DNA of 64,000 nt, from contig JAWKTI010000002.1 of NCBI GenBank assembly GCA_041399155.1, positions 496,001-560,000 on the forward strand, written 5' to 3'. Shown in pieces: positions 1-7,434 of this stretch. Below the pieces are notes generated by a model, which had not been told where the DNA came from, ran no database searches, and was given only the letters and a program-made list of their open reading frames with translations. Source of the stretch: Zavarzinella sp. (GTDB lineage: Bacteria; Planctomycetota; Planctomycetia; Gemmatales; Gemmataceae). The stretch's first letter is position 1, and each line of letters opens with the position of its first letter. Both the position numbers and the translations under genes were made by a program.

Positions 1-683
1 ACCTGGCGGATTTCTCCTGCAGTGCTGTTGCTGGGCATTGGGGCACCAAAAATCATCCGGACAGGGTAAGGGATGCGTTTGGGAAGTTTCCAAAGCACTT
101 TCCCACGCGAATAGCTGAAAATACTTCCCCATAGCTGGTGCAGGCAAACTGGGATGATGGGAACCTGGTGTTTGGTATCTCGCAGTAGTTTTTCGAAGCC
201 GCGCCGAAAAGGGAGCATTTGCCCACCGCCACGGGTGAGAGCACCTTCCGGAAATAAACAAACTACTTCACCAGCATCGAGTGACTCGACGATTTGTCGC
301 AGTGAACGCACCAATTGCTTGGGCCCACCCTGGCCGTAGATCAAAATGGCATCGGTGGAACGAATGAACCAGCGGAAAACCCGGTGATTCATCCAGCCTG
401 CCCACGCCACAAACCGCACTTTCCGTGGGCATGCCGACCAGATCAGTAACCAGTCGATGAAGGTAACGTGGTTACTCAACAGCAAAACTGGCCCCGTGGT
501 GGGGATATTTTCCTGTCCAGTCGCTTTCAATCGATAGATGGTGCGCAAAAACAGCCAGGAAATTGGTCTCAGGAAGATCAGCGGGTAGAACAGTACCCCA
601 ATCAGGTAGAGCACCACGATTCCGGCAATAACACTGCCATCGATCCAGTCGAACTGGCCACTGGTGCTGATATAACCGAACAT
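1..683 (-). CDS. PlsC-type 1-acylglycerol-3-phosphate acyltransferase family protein (3' end outside window)
   Basis: Membrane acyltransferase that would esterify a lysophospholipid with an acyl chain. The reading frame is open from the ATG at 683 to the window edge, about 227 codons. An N-terminal hydrophobic stretch (about residues 15-40) is followed by the PlsC motif I (NHVTFID, the H-x4-D type) and motif III (FPEGALTR). The start is chosen because GAAAGGA lies at a good distance upstream and an in-frame stop lies just before it. The same domain occurs as a module of MFS-acyltransferase fusions, but here no transporter domain precedes it. The C-terminal part cannot be judged, nor can the exact acceptor. 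Confidence 0.8.
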   Translation of the reverse strand, partial: MFGYISTSGQFDWIDGSVIAGIVVLYLIGVLFYPLIFLRPISWLFLRTIYRLKATGQENIPTTGPVLLLSNHVTFIDWLLIWSACPRKVRFVAWAGWMNHRVFRWFIRSTDAILIYGQGGPKQLVRSLRQIVESLDAGEVVCLFPEGALTRGGGQMLPFRRGFEKLLRDTKHQVPIIPVCLHQLWGSIFSYSRGKVLWKLPKRIPYPVRMIFGAPMPSNSTAGEIRQ

Positions 684-791
684 GGGTCGAGTCCTTTCAC
701 TAAGTATGAATCTTTTTTAATGAATATCGCCCACGTTGACGTGGGAATACAGTCACTGCTAACCATTTTCCGAAAAGATAGTCGAAGTGGT

Positions 792-1712
792 TCAAAATTG
801 AAATAGTTTTCTGGCATTACCACCCAGAATCTGGGCAACTTCAGCTTCGGTAACGCTGCCCAGCATTTTTACCAGTCGTTCACGTTCATGTTTGTAACTG
901 ACTGCCGTGGCGGTGCTGCTGTATCCCCCACCGTACATCAGGCGGGATGCACCGAACCGTTTCAGGAGAATCTGGACAATTTCATCTGGTTTTCGGTGGG
1001 GATAGCTGTTGTTGTTTGGCAGCGATGACAGTTTTACGGTCACATGATCCCACCGCGACCACTTGAGCACTGTTTCGTGTTCTTTGGCCGTGCCTTGAAA
1101 TGGCCTTCCCAGGTGATCTACCAGCACTGGCACTTTGGGAAATTCCTGAATCAGTGTGGTAAATCCCTCCGCATAACGAGGTTCAAAATGCAGTTGAACT
1201 GCCAGGCCAAAATCCGCTGCCAGTTTCCACATTGCTTTTAGTTCCGGTTTGCCAAACGGTGGCAACCGATCGGGGTTGTAAGCATGAATGCGTAAGGCCA
1301 CCAGTGGCACGCTATTGGCCAGTTTTTTCAGATTTTCCTCATTCTTGGGTCTGCCAGCAAAGAAAAGGCAGGTGCCTTTCAATTTCTCTTTGCCCACCTT
1401 CAGGCAATGTTCCAGATAACGGTGGTCATCCTGGTAAGGTTCGGGGTGCACCACGATTGCCCGGTCGATGCCTGCTTCGGTCATTAATTTCAACAAATGT
1501 TCCGGAGTGGCGGGTGCTTCTGGTCGATAGGGTGCGTCCGGATGATAAGGAAAGTCTTTGCTGGCCCCACCCGCAAAACAGTGCAAGTGGGTATCAATAA
1601 TGAATGATTTTTCATCTTTGCCGTGGGCGTTTGCAGTAGCAAATGCCGCACCTGCGATACCAGCAATTGCCTGACGGCGATTGATGCTGCTTTTCAATGG
1701 TGGAAAATCCAT
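792..1712 (-). CDS. Amidohydrolase family protein (TIM-barrel), Tat-like signal
   Basis: Putative metal-dependent hydrolase or decarboxylase of the amidohydrolase_2 type (PF04909-like), about 306 residues. The N-terminus has a twin-arginine-like segment (INRRQAIAGIAGAAFA), followed by the metal-binding DTHLHCF motif near residue 40. HLGRPF and the later YGGGYS segment fit the family's C-terminal half. The start at 1712 is preferred over an upstream ATG at 1787 because GAGGAAG sits just before it, and because the extra N-terminus would be translated from the duplicated intergenic repeat. Substrate unknown. Its promoter lies within the repeat shared with 4644-4863. Confidence 0.8.
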   Translation of the reverse strand: MDFPPLKSSINRRQAIAGIAGAAFATANAHGKDEKSFIIDTHLHCFAGGASKDFPYHPDAPYRPEAPATPEHLLKLMTEAGIDRAIVVHPEPYQDDHRYLEHCLKVGKEKLKGTCLFFAGRPKNEENLKKLANSVPLVALRIHAYNPDRLPPFGKPELKAMWKLAADFGLAVQLHFEPRYAEGFTTLIQEFPKVPVLVDHLGRPFQGTAKEHETVLKWSRWDHVTVKLSSLPNNNSYPHRKPDEIVQILLKRFGASRLMYGGGYSSTATAVSYKHERERLVKMLGSVTEAEVAQILGGNARKLFQF

Positions 1713-1715
1713 CGG

Positions 1716-1937
1716 TACTTCCTCTTCGATGCACCCCACGTTGGGGAGATTTGTGCTGAGTATGATCGACGACACTGAAAAAATCACGCAGAAAATGATG
1801 CCAGTCGATTTTTTTCAGCACAGGCAATATTTTCTGCTGCCAGTGGCTGGCGTTTGTAAACGTAAACAGAATCTGGCAAGAGATCTTCGTTATCATCTGC
1901 CCGCATCGAATCGGAAACGGCCATCACATGCTGATGG
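1716..1937. repeat. Direct repeat copy A (about 222 bp) flanking the accessory island
   Basis: This segment is nearly identical to 4644-4863. By eye the differences are a 2-bp indel (CACGTTGGGGAG versus CACGTGGGAG) and three substitutions. The repeat covers the end of the Bax1-like gene and the short intergenic stretch in front of the amidohydrolase. Identity stops abruptly at both ends, so the two copies border 1938-4643. It is far too long for an ordinary transposon target duplication. Confidence 0.95.
1784..1937 (-). pseudogene. Duplicated C-terminal fragment of the Bax1-like gene
   Basis: Codes for the last ~50 residues of the protein encoded at 4710-5924 (from HQHVMAVSD to NRLASFSA), with one residue changed (AENIACAE versus AEIIACAE). 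The rest of the gene is missing here. Upstream of 1937 the sequence no longer resembles the parent. It is a by-product of the flank duplication and is not expected to be expressed as a protein. Confidence 0.9.
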
Positions 1938-1985
1938 ATAATAAGATGGATGTTAGCCAGTGGCTGTAAACTGTTAAAACTCAGG

Positions 1986-2675
1986 TCATGCAACGATTAG
2001 TTCTTCCAAAACGGTAATGTGGTGTGGAAGAATCGCATCAGATTGAATCACGAACCCGTGAACTGAAAAAGGGTCACAGAACAAATCATCAATCCCTTTA
2101 GTGTCCACTTGCAACAGTGTGTAATTACCTGAAGGGATGCGGCCTTTGTTATCTGGAAGTAGTAGAAACCGCTCCGTTGCATGTTCGCGTTTCTCGAAGA
2201 GATGAATCCAACGGTGGGTCTCAGGGAATTTGGTTGTATTCACTTTTGTCAGCCGACCAGGCTTAAGTCCAGAAGCCATGATACTATCAAGGTGCTTTGT
2301 TGGAGTTGTATGATACATTAAAACTGGTTTCGGCTGAGGCAGCATATCGAAAATAACAAGGTGTGTCTCTTGGAACTGTTCTCCGTTCTTTCGTTCAATG
2401 GTAATGGGCCTCAAATGCCCAAAAGCTTGAAGAGCTTGTAGCTGTGCTTCCTGATCTTCCGTCAACGTGTCCTCACCGTACCAACGCGTTTGAAATGCGA
2501 AAGGGGGGATGAATGCAGTTGGTGTGGAACGCCACTCATAGAAATCCGCAGAACGATCTACTGGCCAACAATCGTTGGTGATCACAAGAAATACACGGTA
2601 CAAGATCGCTTGAAACTGAGGGTGTAGCATTGGATTTCGCGCTGGCTCGATGCTCCCGTCCATTTCGTGTTTCAT
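1986..2675 (-). CDS. Putative ADP-ribosyltransferase-fold protein (DarT/KptA-like C-terminal half)
   Basis: A 229-residue protein without a family I can name with certainty. The C-terminal half reads like an ART fold of the Tpt1/KptA or DarT clan. It has a YHTT...LDSIMASGLKPG start (about residues 121-141), a central IHLFEKREHA strand and loop, and an end of the type VDTKGI...DP...ILPHHITVLEE. The N-terminal ~110 residues are unrecognised. The start lies 3 nt inside the left border of the IS630 insertion. With the IS removed, it follows the HEPN-like gene by about 8 nt. I infer a toxin, antitoxin or defence effector. A KptA-like RNA-repair role is the alternative. Confidence 0.55.
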   Translation of the reverse strand: MKHEMDGSIEPARNPMLHPQFQAILYRVFLVITNDCWPVDRSADFYEWRSTPTAFIPPFAFQTRWYGEDTLTEDQEAQLQALQAFGHLRPITIERKNGEQFQETHLVIFDMLPQPKPVLMYHTTPTKHLDSIMASGLKPGRLTKVNTTKFPETHRWIHLFEKREHATERFLLLPDNKGRIPSGNYTLLQVDTKGIDDLFCDPFSVHGFVIQSDAILPHHITVLEELIVA

Positions 2676-2679
2676 ACTA

Positions 2680-2691
2680 GTGCTTTGTCAC
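2680..2691 (+). repeat. IS630 left terminal inverted repeat
   Basis: GTGCTTTGTCAC pairs with 3888-3899 with one mismatch. It directly abuts the TA at 2678-2679. Partial matching may extend a few bases inward. Confidence 0.88.
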
Positions 2692-2756
2692 ATCTAAAAA
2701 GTCGGATTGGCAATTCCAGTCAAATCTGCGATACTGCATGGTACAAGGAGTTTGCC

Positions 2757-3215
2757 ATGCGGAAGTTGTATATCATTCGACTGACAAAGCAAGAACGAGT
2801 CGAGCTTCAGAGTGTCGTCAAGAAGTTGAAGGGAACCGGGCAGAAAGTTCGACGTGCTCAGATTCTGCTGAAGGCAGATGCCGATGGTCCGAATTGGACT
2901 GATGAGCGTATTGCCGAGGCGTTTTCGTGTCGGACTAGAACCGTGGAACGGCTTCGCCAGCGGTTCGTCGAGCAAGGATTTGAAGAAACACTCAACCGAG
3001 CTAAACGTCAGCAACCACCCGTGGATAAGCTATTGACGGGCGACCAAGAGGCCCGCATCATCGCGACTCGGCTTGGGCCGCCTCCGAAAGGCTACAACAA
3101 CTGGACGCTTCGGTTGCTGGCACGCAAGGTCGTGGAGTTGGAAATCGTGGAGTCGGTGAGCTACGAAACGGTCCGACGCACGCTAAAAAAATGGCATGAC
3201 GAATCGGAAGATTGA
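2757..3215 (+). CDS. IS630 transposase, N-terminal frame (helix-turn-helix)
   Basis: Encodes the DNA-binding half of the transposase (about 152 residues). It has a helix-turn-helix (WTDERIAEAFSC..TVERLRQRF, about residues 46-75) and a second HTH-like region ending in YETVRRTLKKW. The ATG follows AAGGAG (2745-2750). The frame ends shortly after an A7 run at 3185-3191, and the catalytic half continues in the +1 frame from there. This is the usual place for frameshifting in this family. As an alternative, a base loss may have inactivated the gene. Confidence 0.85.
   Translation: MRKLYIIRLTKQERVELQSVVKKLKGTGQKVRRAQILLKADADGPNWTDERIAEAFSCRTRTVERLRQRFVEQGFEETLNRAKRQQPPVDKLLTGDQEARIIATRLGPPPKGYNNWTLRLLARKVVELEIVESVSYETVRRTLKKWHDESED
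3185..3191 (+). promoter_or_regulatory. A7 slippery tract between the two transposase frames
   Basis: CTA AAA AAA TGG in the first frame. Joining to the second frame needs +1 or -2, for example by transcriptional slippage on the A run. The overlap between the frames (3196-3215) is only 20 nt, so the shift must occur here or just after. Confidence 0.5.
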
Positions 3216-3891
3216 ATATTGGGTGATTCCTCCGGAGGCGGACGCCGAGTTTGTCGCCCATATGGAAGATGTGCTGGAAACCTACGAAAAACCGTACGAT
3301 CCGAACGTGCCGGTCCTGTGCATGGACGAACAACCGGTGCAGTTGTTGAAAGAAACACGCGTTCCTATTCCCGCCACGGCCCAACATGCCAAGCGGGTTG
3401 ACTACGAATACGAACGAGCGGGCACGGCGGCTATCTTCATGTTTACCGAACCGCTGGTCGGTTGGCGTGAAGTCTCCGTTCGCGAACGGAGGACGAAGAT
3501 TGACTGGGCCATCGAAATGGCTCGGTTGTTGGAGGGTCGCTATGCGTCATGTGCCAAAGTGATCGTGGTGTGTGACAACCTCAACACCCACACCAAGGGC
3601 GCGTTCTATGAAGCGTTTGAACCCGTGCAAGTGCGGACCTTGGTTCGACGGATCGAATTCTGCTACACACCCAAGCATGGAAGTTGGCTGAACATCGCAG
3701 AGAATGAACTGAGTTCGTTAACCCGCCAATGTGTCGCGGACCGTCGCTTTGAAGATGTTGCCACTTTGAGTGAAGAAACCGAGGCATGGTCGAACGATGT
3801 CAACACCACACAGCGTGGCGTTGACTGGCAAATGAAGATCGACGAAGCACGAACGAAATTAAAATCGGTTTACCCGACAATTAAGTCGTGA
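3196..3891 (+). CDS. IS630 transposase, C-terminal frame (DDE catalytic domain)
   Basis: Catalytic half of the transposase, about 231 residues. The three acidic residues of the DDE triad are visible: LCMDEQP, VVCDNLNTH and NIAENE. The real protein is probably a fusion made by +1 (or -2) slippage at the A7 tract, because the family normally reads from TLKKN straight into the YWVIPPEADAEF segment. The ATG at 3196 has no convincing ribosome-binding site, which supports fusion. The stop overlaps the right inverted repeat. Confidence 0.85.
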   Translation: MTNRKIEYWVIPPEADAEFVAHMEDVLETYEKPYDPNVPVLCMDEQPVQLLKETRVPIPATAQHAKRVDYEYERAGTAAIFMFTEPLVGWREVSVRERRTKIDWAIEMARLLEGRYASCAKVIVVCDNLNTHTKGAFYEAFEPVQVRTLVRRIEFCYTPKHGSWLNIAENELSSLTRQCVADRRFEDVATLSEETEAWSNDVNTTQRGVDWQMKIDEARTKLKSVYPTIKS

Positions 3892-3899
3892 CAGAGCAC
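3888..3899 (-). repeat. IS630 right terminal inverted repeat
   Basis: GTGACAGAGCAC, the inverted partner of 2680-2691, followed by the TA at 3900-3901. It contains the stop codon of the catalytic transposase frame. Confidence 0.88.
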
Positions 3900-3905
3900 T
3901 AGGTT

Positions 3906-4526
3906 TCAGGAGTTCTTGACCTTCCACACTGCAGCGCGAGGTTGAGCGTTCGCGGTCTCAGAATAGTGGCCCCTTCCCATGCAGTAGAGGTCGTGTAGCG
4001 GGTAGCGAGCCCAAAGAAGAAGCGTTTCAACCACTTTGCGAGCGTCGGATACCACTTCAACTGCCTTCCTCTCGTTCAGGTACAGTTCAAGCCAGTCGGG
4101 AAAGCTGTGTTCTTCCTGTTCGCAGCCCGTGTCAATGTAGCACTGTTCACCTACCCAAGTCTTGCCGTGTGCCAGCCTGTCCCTCATACTGAACGCTTCT
4201 TTGGCGGTCTTGAACGGTGGCTCGGTGAAGTCTGGCGTTTTGCTGCCAAGTGCCGCAACCTCGATGAGCTTTTTTTCCCATCCGCCCTTTTTTCGTTCGT
4301 CCTTTGCCCAGTCTTCGATTTGTTCAAGCCCAATGTGGTTAACGACGGCTTCGACCGCGAAGGCAGAGAAGATCACTGCACTTGCATAGTGATAGTTCCG
4401 GCCCCGGTTGTGGTCGTATTTCTCAACCAGCTTAGCAGCTTCTAGGGAGTTGTCTGCGGCAATTAATAGATAGCAGTATGGGTAGAACTCTGTGTACCCT
4501 TCCATAAATGCTGGCCTGCGTTTCAT
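3906..4526 (-). CDS. HEPN-like protein with R-x4-H motif (putative RNase toxin)
   Basis: A helical 206-residue protein. It has a SAFAVEAVVNHIG helix (about residues 54-66) and the motif MRDRLAHGKT (about residues 115-124). RDRLAH fits the R-x4-H active-site signature of HEPN ribonucleases found in toxin-antitoxin, abortive-infection and CRISPR effectors. It ends just outside the IS630 element. Before that insertion its stop would have been about 8 nt from the ART-like start codon on the same strand. Two small inverted repeats upstream (4547-4560, 4567-4586) could be operators. HEPN assignment is by motif and helical character only. A non-catalytic HEPN relative is possible. Confidence 0.6.
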   Translation of the reverse strand: MKRRPAFMEGYTEFYPYCYLLIAADNSLEAAKLVEKYDHNRGRNYHYASAVIFSAFAVEAVVNHIGLEQIEDWAKDERKKGGWEKKLIEVAALGSKTPDFTEPPFKTAKEAFSMRDRLAHGKTWVGEQCYIDTGCEQEEHSFPDWLELYLNERKAVEVVSDARKVVETLLLWARYPLHDLYCMGRGHYSETANAQPRAAVWKVKNS

Positions 4527-4546
4527 GTTCGATCCACTTCGGTTGT

Positions 4547-4560
4547 ATAGTTGTAACTAT
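4547..4560 (-). promoter_or_regulatory. Palindrome in front of the HEPN-like gene (candidate operator)
   Basis: ATAGTTGTAACTAT is a perfect 14-bp palindrome (ATAGTT/AACTAT around GT) centred about 27 nt upstream of the HEPN-like ATG. A site here could bind an autoregulator, as in toxin-antitoxin operons. No binding protein is identified. Confidence 0.4.
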
Positions 4561-4566
4561 GTAGAC

Positions 4567-4586
4567 ACGTTTCGTGCAGAAAACGT
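4567..4586 (-). promoter_or_regulatory. Second inverted repeat upstream of the HEPN-like gene
   Basis: ACGTTT and AAACGT arms separated by 8 nt, about 40-60 nt upstream of the start codon. Together with the 4547-4560 palindrome it makes a compact candidate regulatory region within the island. Confidence 0.3.
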
Positions 4587-4643
4587 TCACCACAATCGCG
4601 GAAGATTCTAAACACACTTGCACTACTATCCTGGCTGATGGTT

Positions 4644-4863
4644 TACTTCCTCTTCGATGCACCCCACGTGGGAGATTTGTGCTGAGTATGATCGACGACA
4701 CTGAAAAAATCACGCAGAAAATGATGCCAGGCGATTTTTTTCAGCACAGGCAATAATTTCTGCTGCCAGTGGCTGGCGTTTGTAAACGTAAACAGAATCT
4801 GGCAAAAGATCTTCGTTATCATCTGCCCGCATCGAATCGGAAACGGCCATCACATGCTGATGG
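4644..4863. repeat. Direct repeat copy B (220 bp), parental copy inside the Bax1-like gene
   Basis: Near-identical to 1716-1937. Here the repeat runs from the intact 3' end of the Bax1-like gene into its downstream flank. The downstream part matches the sequence that precedes the amidohydrolase start. The ancestral order was therefore most likely Bax1-like gene followed directly by the amidohydrolase. It includes a CCCACGTGGG palindrome at 4663-4672 that is altered in copy A. Confidence 0.95.
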
Positions 4864-5924
4864 GGGTAAACTGCCGCCAATCGCTGTAAATCTTTCTGAA
4901 TATTGCCTTTACGCCAATAGCCGCGAATTTCTACCCAGACAATATAGCCACTGGGTTGGTGCATCAACGTGAAATCGGGCACCCAGATTTTGTCCCCCAA
5001 GCGTACAAGATCGGCTTCTTGGATCACCTGCCAGTCACCTGCCAGTTTTTGCAGACCCTGCAGCACCAGTTTTACTTCCAGTGGCTGGTAATCCCCATAA
5101 TCCACCAGGTGAGATCGCAAACCAAAGCGATTGGTCAATTGAAAGACTTTTTCAACTTTTTTGGGCCCCCAGTATATTTTTGCAGTCAGCTCAAAGTCTT
5201 TGCAATGCAGCAGATGTGGGAGAAAGTTAGCCAACTGCACCCCATATTTCTGCGTCGATCGAAACAGGCTCAGTGGGCCATCCAGTTCAATACGAAACTG
5301 GTCTTCGCTGATTGCAGTCACCTGGGCAATCAGGCGGTGGAAATTTATTGCCCGAAACAACTGGCGATAGCGGGCAGGAATCTCTTTTTGTAACAGAATG
5401 GTAACATGATAGGCCCGCCCCAGCATCGATTGTGCCAGCGCCAAGTTATAGCGATTCATCAGCCATTCGCTGGTGCATGCTTCAAACGCAATCAGCCGCT
5501 GTTCCGCAACCAGATCAGCTAAAAATGCCTGTTCCAGCACTTCAGGGTTCGTTTGCAGGTCTTCCGCAACCCGATTCATAATCACAGTGCGATCAAACTG
5601 CTGCCCACTTCTGCGGGATTCGGTAGCAAAAGTGAAAAGTTTCTCACGAATTTCTGACGGGGGCAGTTCCGATTGGGCTTCAAATTCGCACCGATCCATC
5701 AACAGGTGGATGAAGCCATCCCGGATCATCTGCTGGGTAGAATTGTCGGAAGTCATCTGCTTGAACAGATCTTCCAGCTCCCCACGTGGGCAGCCGATGG
5801 AAGTTTGAATGATTTGAATTAACTGTTCAATTTCATCGAGCCAGCCACGGTCATTGGTGGGGAGATATTTCGGAATGATCAGTTCCTTCTGATTCCGAAT
5901 CGGCAGAAGCTTTTGTGGCAACAT
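4710..5924 (-). CDS. Bax1-like nuclease (DUF790)
   Basis: A 404-residue protein of the DUF790/Bax1 family. In archaea Bax1 is the structure-specific nuclease partner of the XPB helicase in nucleotide-excision-type repair. The C-terminal nuclease region shows WVPDFTL (about residue 320) and VWVEIRGYW (about 336), a PD-(D/E)xK-like layout. The gene starts 2 nt after the stop of the XPB-like helicase, so the two are surely co-transcribed. The last ~50 codons and the downstream flank are duplicated at 1716-1937. Family assignment rests on the context and on the nuclease motifs. Confidence 0.8.
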   Translation of the reverse strand: MLPQKLLPIRNQKELIIPKYLPTNDRGWLDEIEQLIQIIQTSIGCPRGELEDLFKQMTSDNSTQQMIRDGFIHLLMDRCEFEAQSELPPSEIREKLFTFATESRRSGQQFDRTVIMNRVAEDLQTNPEVLEQAFLADLVAEQRLIAFEACTSEWLMNRYNLALAQSMLGRAYHVTILLQKEIPARYRQLFRAINFHRLIAQVTAISEDQFRIELDGPLSLFRSTQKYGVQLANFLPHLLHCKDFELTAKIYWGPKKVEKVFQLTNRFGLRSHLVDYGDYQPLEVKLVLQGLQKLAGDWQVIQEADLVRLGDKIWVPDFTLMHQPSGYIVWVEIRGYWRKGNIQKDLQRLAAVYPHQHVMAVSDSMRADDNEDLLPDSVYVYKRQPLAAEIIACAEKNRLASFSA

Positions 5925-5926
5925 GG

Positions 5927-7297
5927 TTATTCAAATGCCTGGTGTTGTCTACGGCGTTGGCTGATCCATTCTTCGGAAGTACCCCGCACCACGATTTCGT
6001 ACAAAATTGATTGCTTGGTGCCCTGTTTTCGCAATAAACGCCCCAGTCGCTGGACATTTTCACGAATGGTGCCCGATCCAGAAAGCACAATGCCAATATT
6101 CGCATTCGGCACATCCACCCCTTCGTTCAATACCTGACTGGTAACCACGGTGTTATAGATGCCCTGGTGAAAGCGTTCCAGAATCTGCTTCCTTTCTGCA
6201 GATTTTGTCTGGTGGGTAATTGCTGGGACAAAAAATAAACGTGAAATGCGATACACTGTTGCATTGTCTGCGGTAAAGATAATCATTTGATCGCGGGCAT
6301 GTTGTTGCAATAATTCCTGCAGACAGGCTAATTTAGCGGATGATTCTCGTTCGATTCTTTTCTGTTCGCGATAGGCCAGCATCGCACTGCGGCCTTCTGG
6401 TGAACGCGAAGATTCCAGAATAAAGCGTCGCCAGCCATCGGTACCATTCATTTGAATTCGATGGCTCGTGAGGAAGTTGCGGTATTCATCGCGTGCATTC
6501 TGATACTGTTCTGCTTCTTCTTCGGTCAGTTCCACATACCTGCGCTGGGTATCGTATCTGGCCAGAAAGTCGCCGGATAATTCCTGAATTTCCCGTCGAT
6601 ACACAATTGGTCCAATCAGCGGGTAATACAGTTCTTCCCCACCATCACTGCGTTCTGGTGTGGCAGTCAGTCCCAGGCGGTAGGGGGCAATTGCTGCCAA
6701 TGCAGCCATCTGGCATGTAGGCCCAGGTAAATGGTGGCATTCATCGAATATCAACAATCCATATCGATTGCCCCACTGTTCTACATAGATGTAAGCCGAA
6801 TCATATGTAGAAACAGTGATGGGTTGCAGATCGTGCGTGCCGCCACCTAACTGTCCAATGGGAATGCCAAAAGCCTGCGAAAGTTCCCAGGCCCACTGAT
6901 GCAGCAGGTCAATTGTGGGGGTGACAACAAACGTCGGTCGGCCGCACTTCACGATAGCCAACATCGCGGTAAATGTTTTCCCGGTGCCCGTGGGAAGTAC
7001 CACCACGCCACGACCTTTCTGCTGCCACCACGTATGCACTGCCTGTTCCTGATGCGGATAGGGTTGCCGGGAGGTTTGCAGCGTACAAGGAAAACGATCG
7101 TACAGACGGGCTTCATCGGTAAAGGCAAGTTTGCGTGCCACAAATAATTCGACAATTGCCCGGTAATAGCGTGCTTCTGCTCGTTCTGTTTCCGTGCGTG
7201 GGTCGAACATCACACCCGGCAGTTCTGCACGCAAAGTAGGTTCCCCACCAGTGACGATGATCGTACCACGGTCATACTGCAAACGAAATGGTTCCAT
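5927..7297 (-). CDS. XPB/Rad25-like superfamily 2 DNA helicase
   Basis: ATP-dependent DNA helicase, about 456 residues. N-terminal damage-recognition-like segment, then QPYPHQEQA (Q-motif region), Walker A LPTGTGKT, motif II DECHH, motif III LTATPERSDG, and in the second RecA lobe VTSQVLNEGVDVPN and motif VI QRLGRLLRKQG. The DECHH box and partner gene place it with XPB-type rather than RecQ or RecG helicases. The ATG at 7297 is preferred because it begins directly with the conserved region. A GTG at 7336 is also possible. It forms a tight operon with the Bax1-like nuclease. Confidence 0.87.
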   Translation of the reverse strand: MEPFRLQYDRGTIIVTGGEPTLRAELPGVMFDPRTETERAEARYYRAIVELFVARKLAFTDEARLYDRFPCTLQTSRQPYPHQEQAVHTWWQQKGRGVVVLPTGTGKTFTAMLAIVKCGRPTFVVTPTIDLLHQWAWELSQAFGIPIGQLGGGTHDLQPITVSTYDSAYIYVEQWGNRYGLLIFDECHHLPGPTCQMAALAAIAPYRLGLTATPERSDGGEELYYPLIGPIVYRREIQELSGDFLARYDTQRRYVELTEEEAEQYQNARDEYRNFLTSHRIQMNGTDGWRRFILESSRSPEGRSAMLAYREQKRIERESSAKLACLQELLQQHARDQMIIFTADNATVYRISRLFFVPAITHQTKSAERKQILERFHQGIYNTVVTSQVLNEGVDVPNANIGIVLSGSGTIRENVQRLGRLLRKQGTKQSILYEIVVRGTSEEWISQRRRQHQAFE

Positions 7298-7434
7298 AAC
7301 TGTCAGGTTTCTCGCGTGGGGGAAACAATTCTCCACTTTTCAGCAGCGTGGTACTTCCCAGGAGAGAGCATACAATAACTGAAAGGTTATCTTACAGCCA
7401 TTCCAACCAAATTGTGCTGCAACGAGGAACGATC

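Larger units (their letters stand above)
2678..3901 (+). mobile_element. IS630-family insertion sequence with TA target duplication
   Basis: The element of about 1.22 kb is bounded by imperfect inverted repeats GTGCTTTGTCAC (2680-2691) and GTGACAGAGCAC (3888-3899; reverse complement GTGCTCTGTCAC, one mismatch). TA dinucleotides flank it at 2678-2679 and 3900-3901, as expected for IS630/Tc1-mariner transposition. It carries two overlapping transposase frames. It sits exactly between the stop of the HEPN-like gene and the start of the ART-like gene. Confidence 0.93.

Noticed and set aside
1713..1787. N-terminal extension of the amidohydrolase starting MIFSVSSIILSTNLP
   Set aside because: The same peptide can be read from the second repeat copy near 4670-4713, so it is translated intergenic repeat. 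A good ribosome-binding site supports the start at 1712.
1753..1821. GTGCTGA / TCAGCAC pair in the repeat as a terminator
   Set aside because: Arms are more than 50 nt apart and the T run lies inside, not after, the structure.
1716..4863. The 220-bp repeats as target-site duplication of the IS630
   Set aside because: IS630 elements duplicate TA, which is seen directly at the IS ends (2678-2679, 3900-3901). The large repeats lie 0.7 kb further out on both sides.
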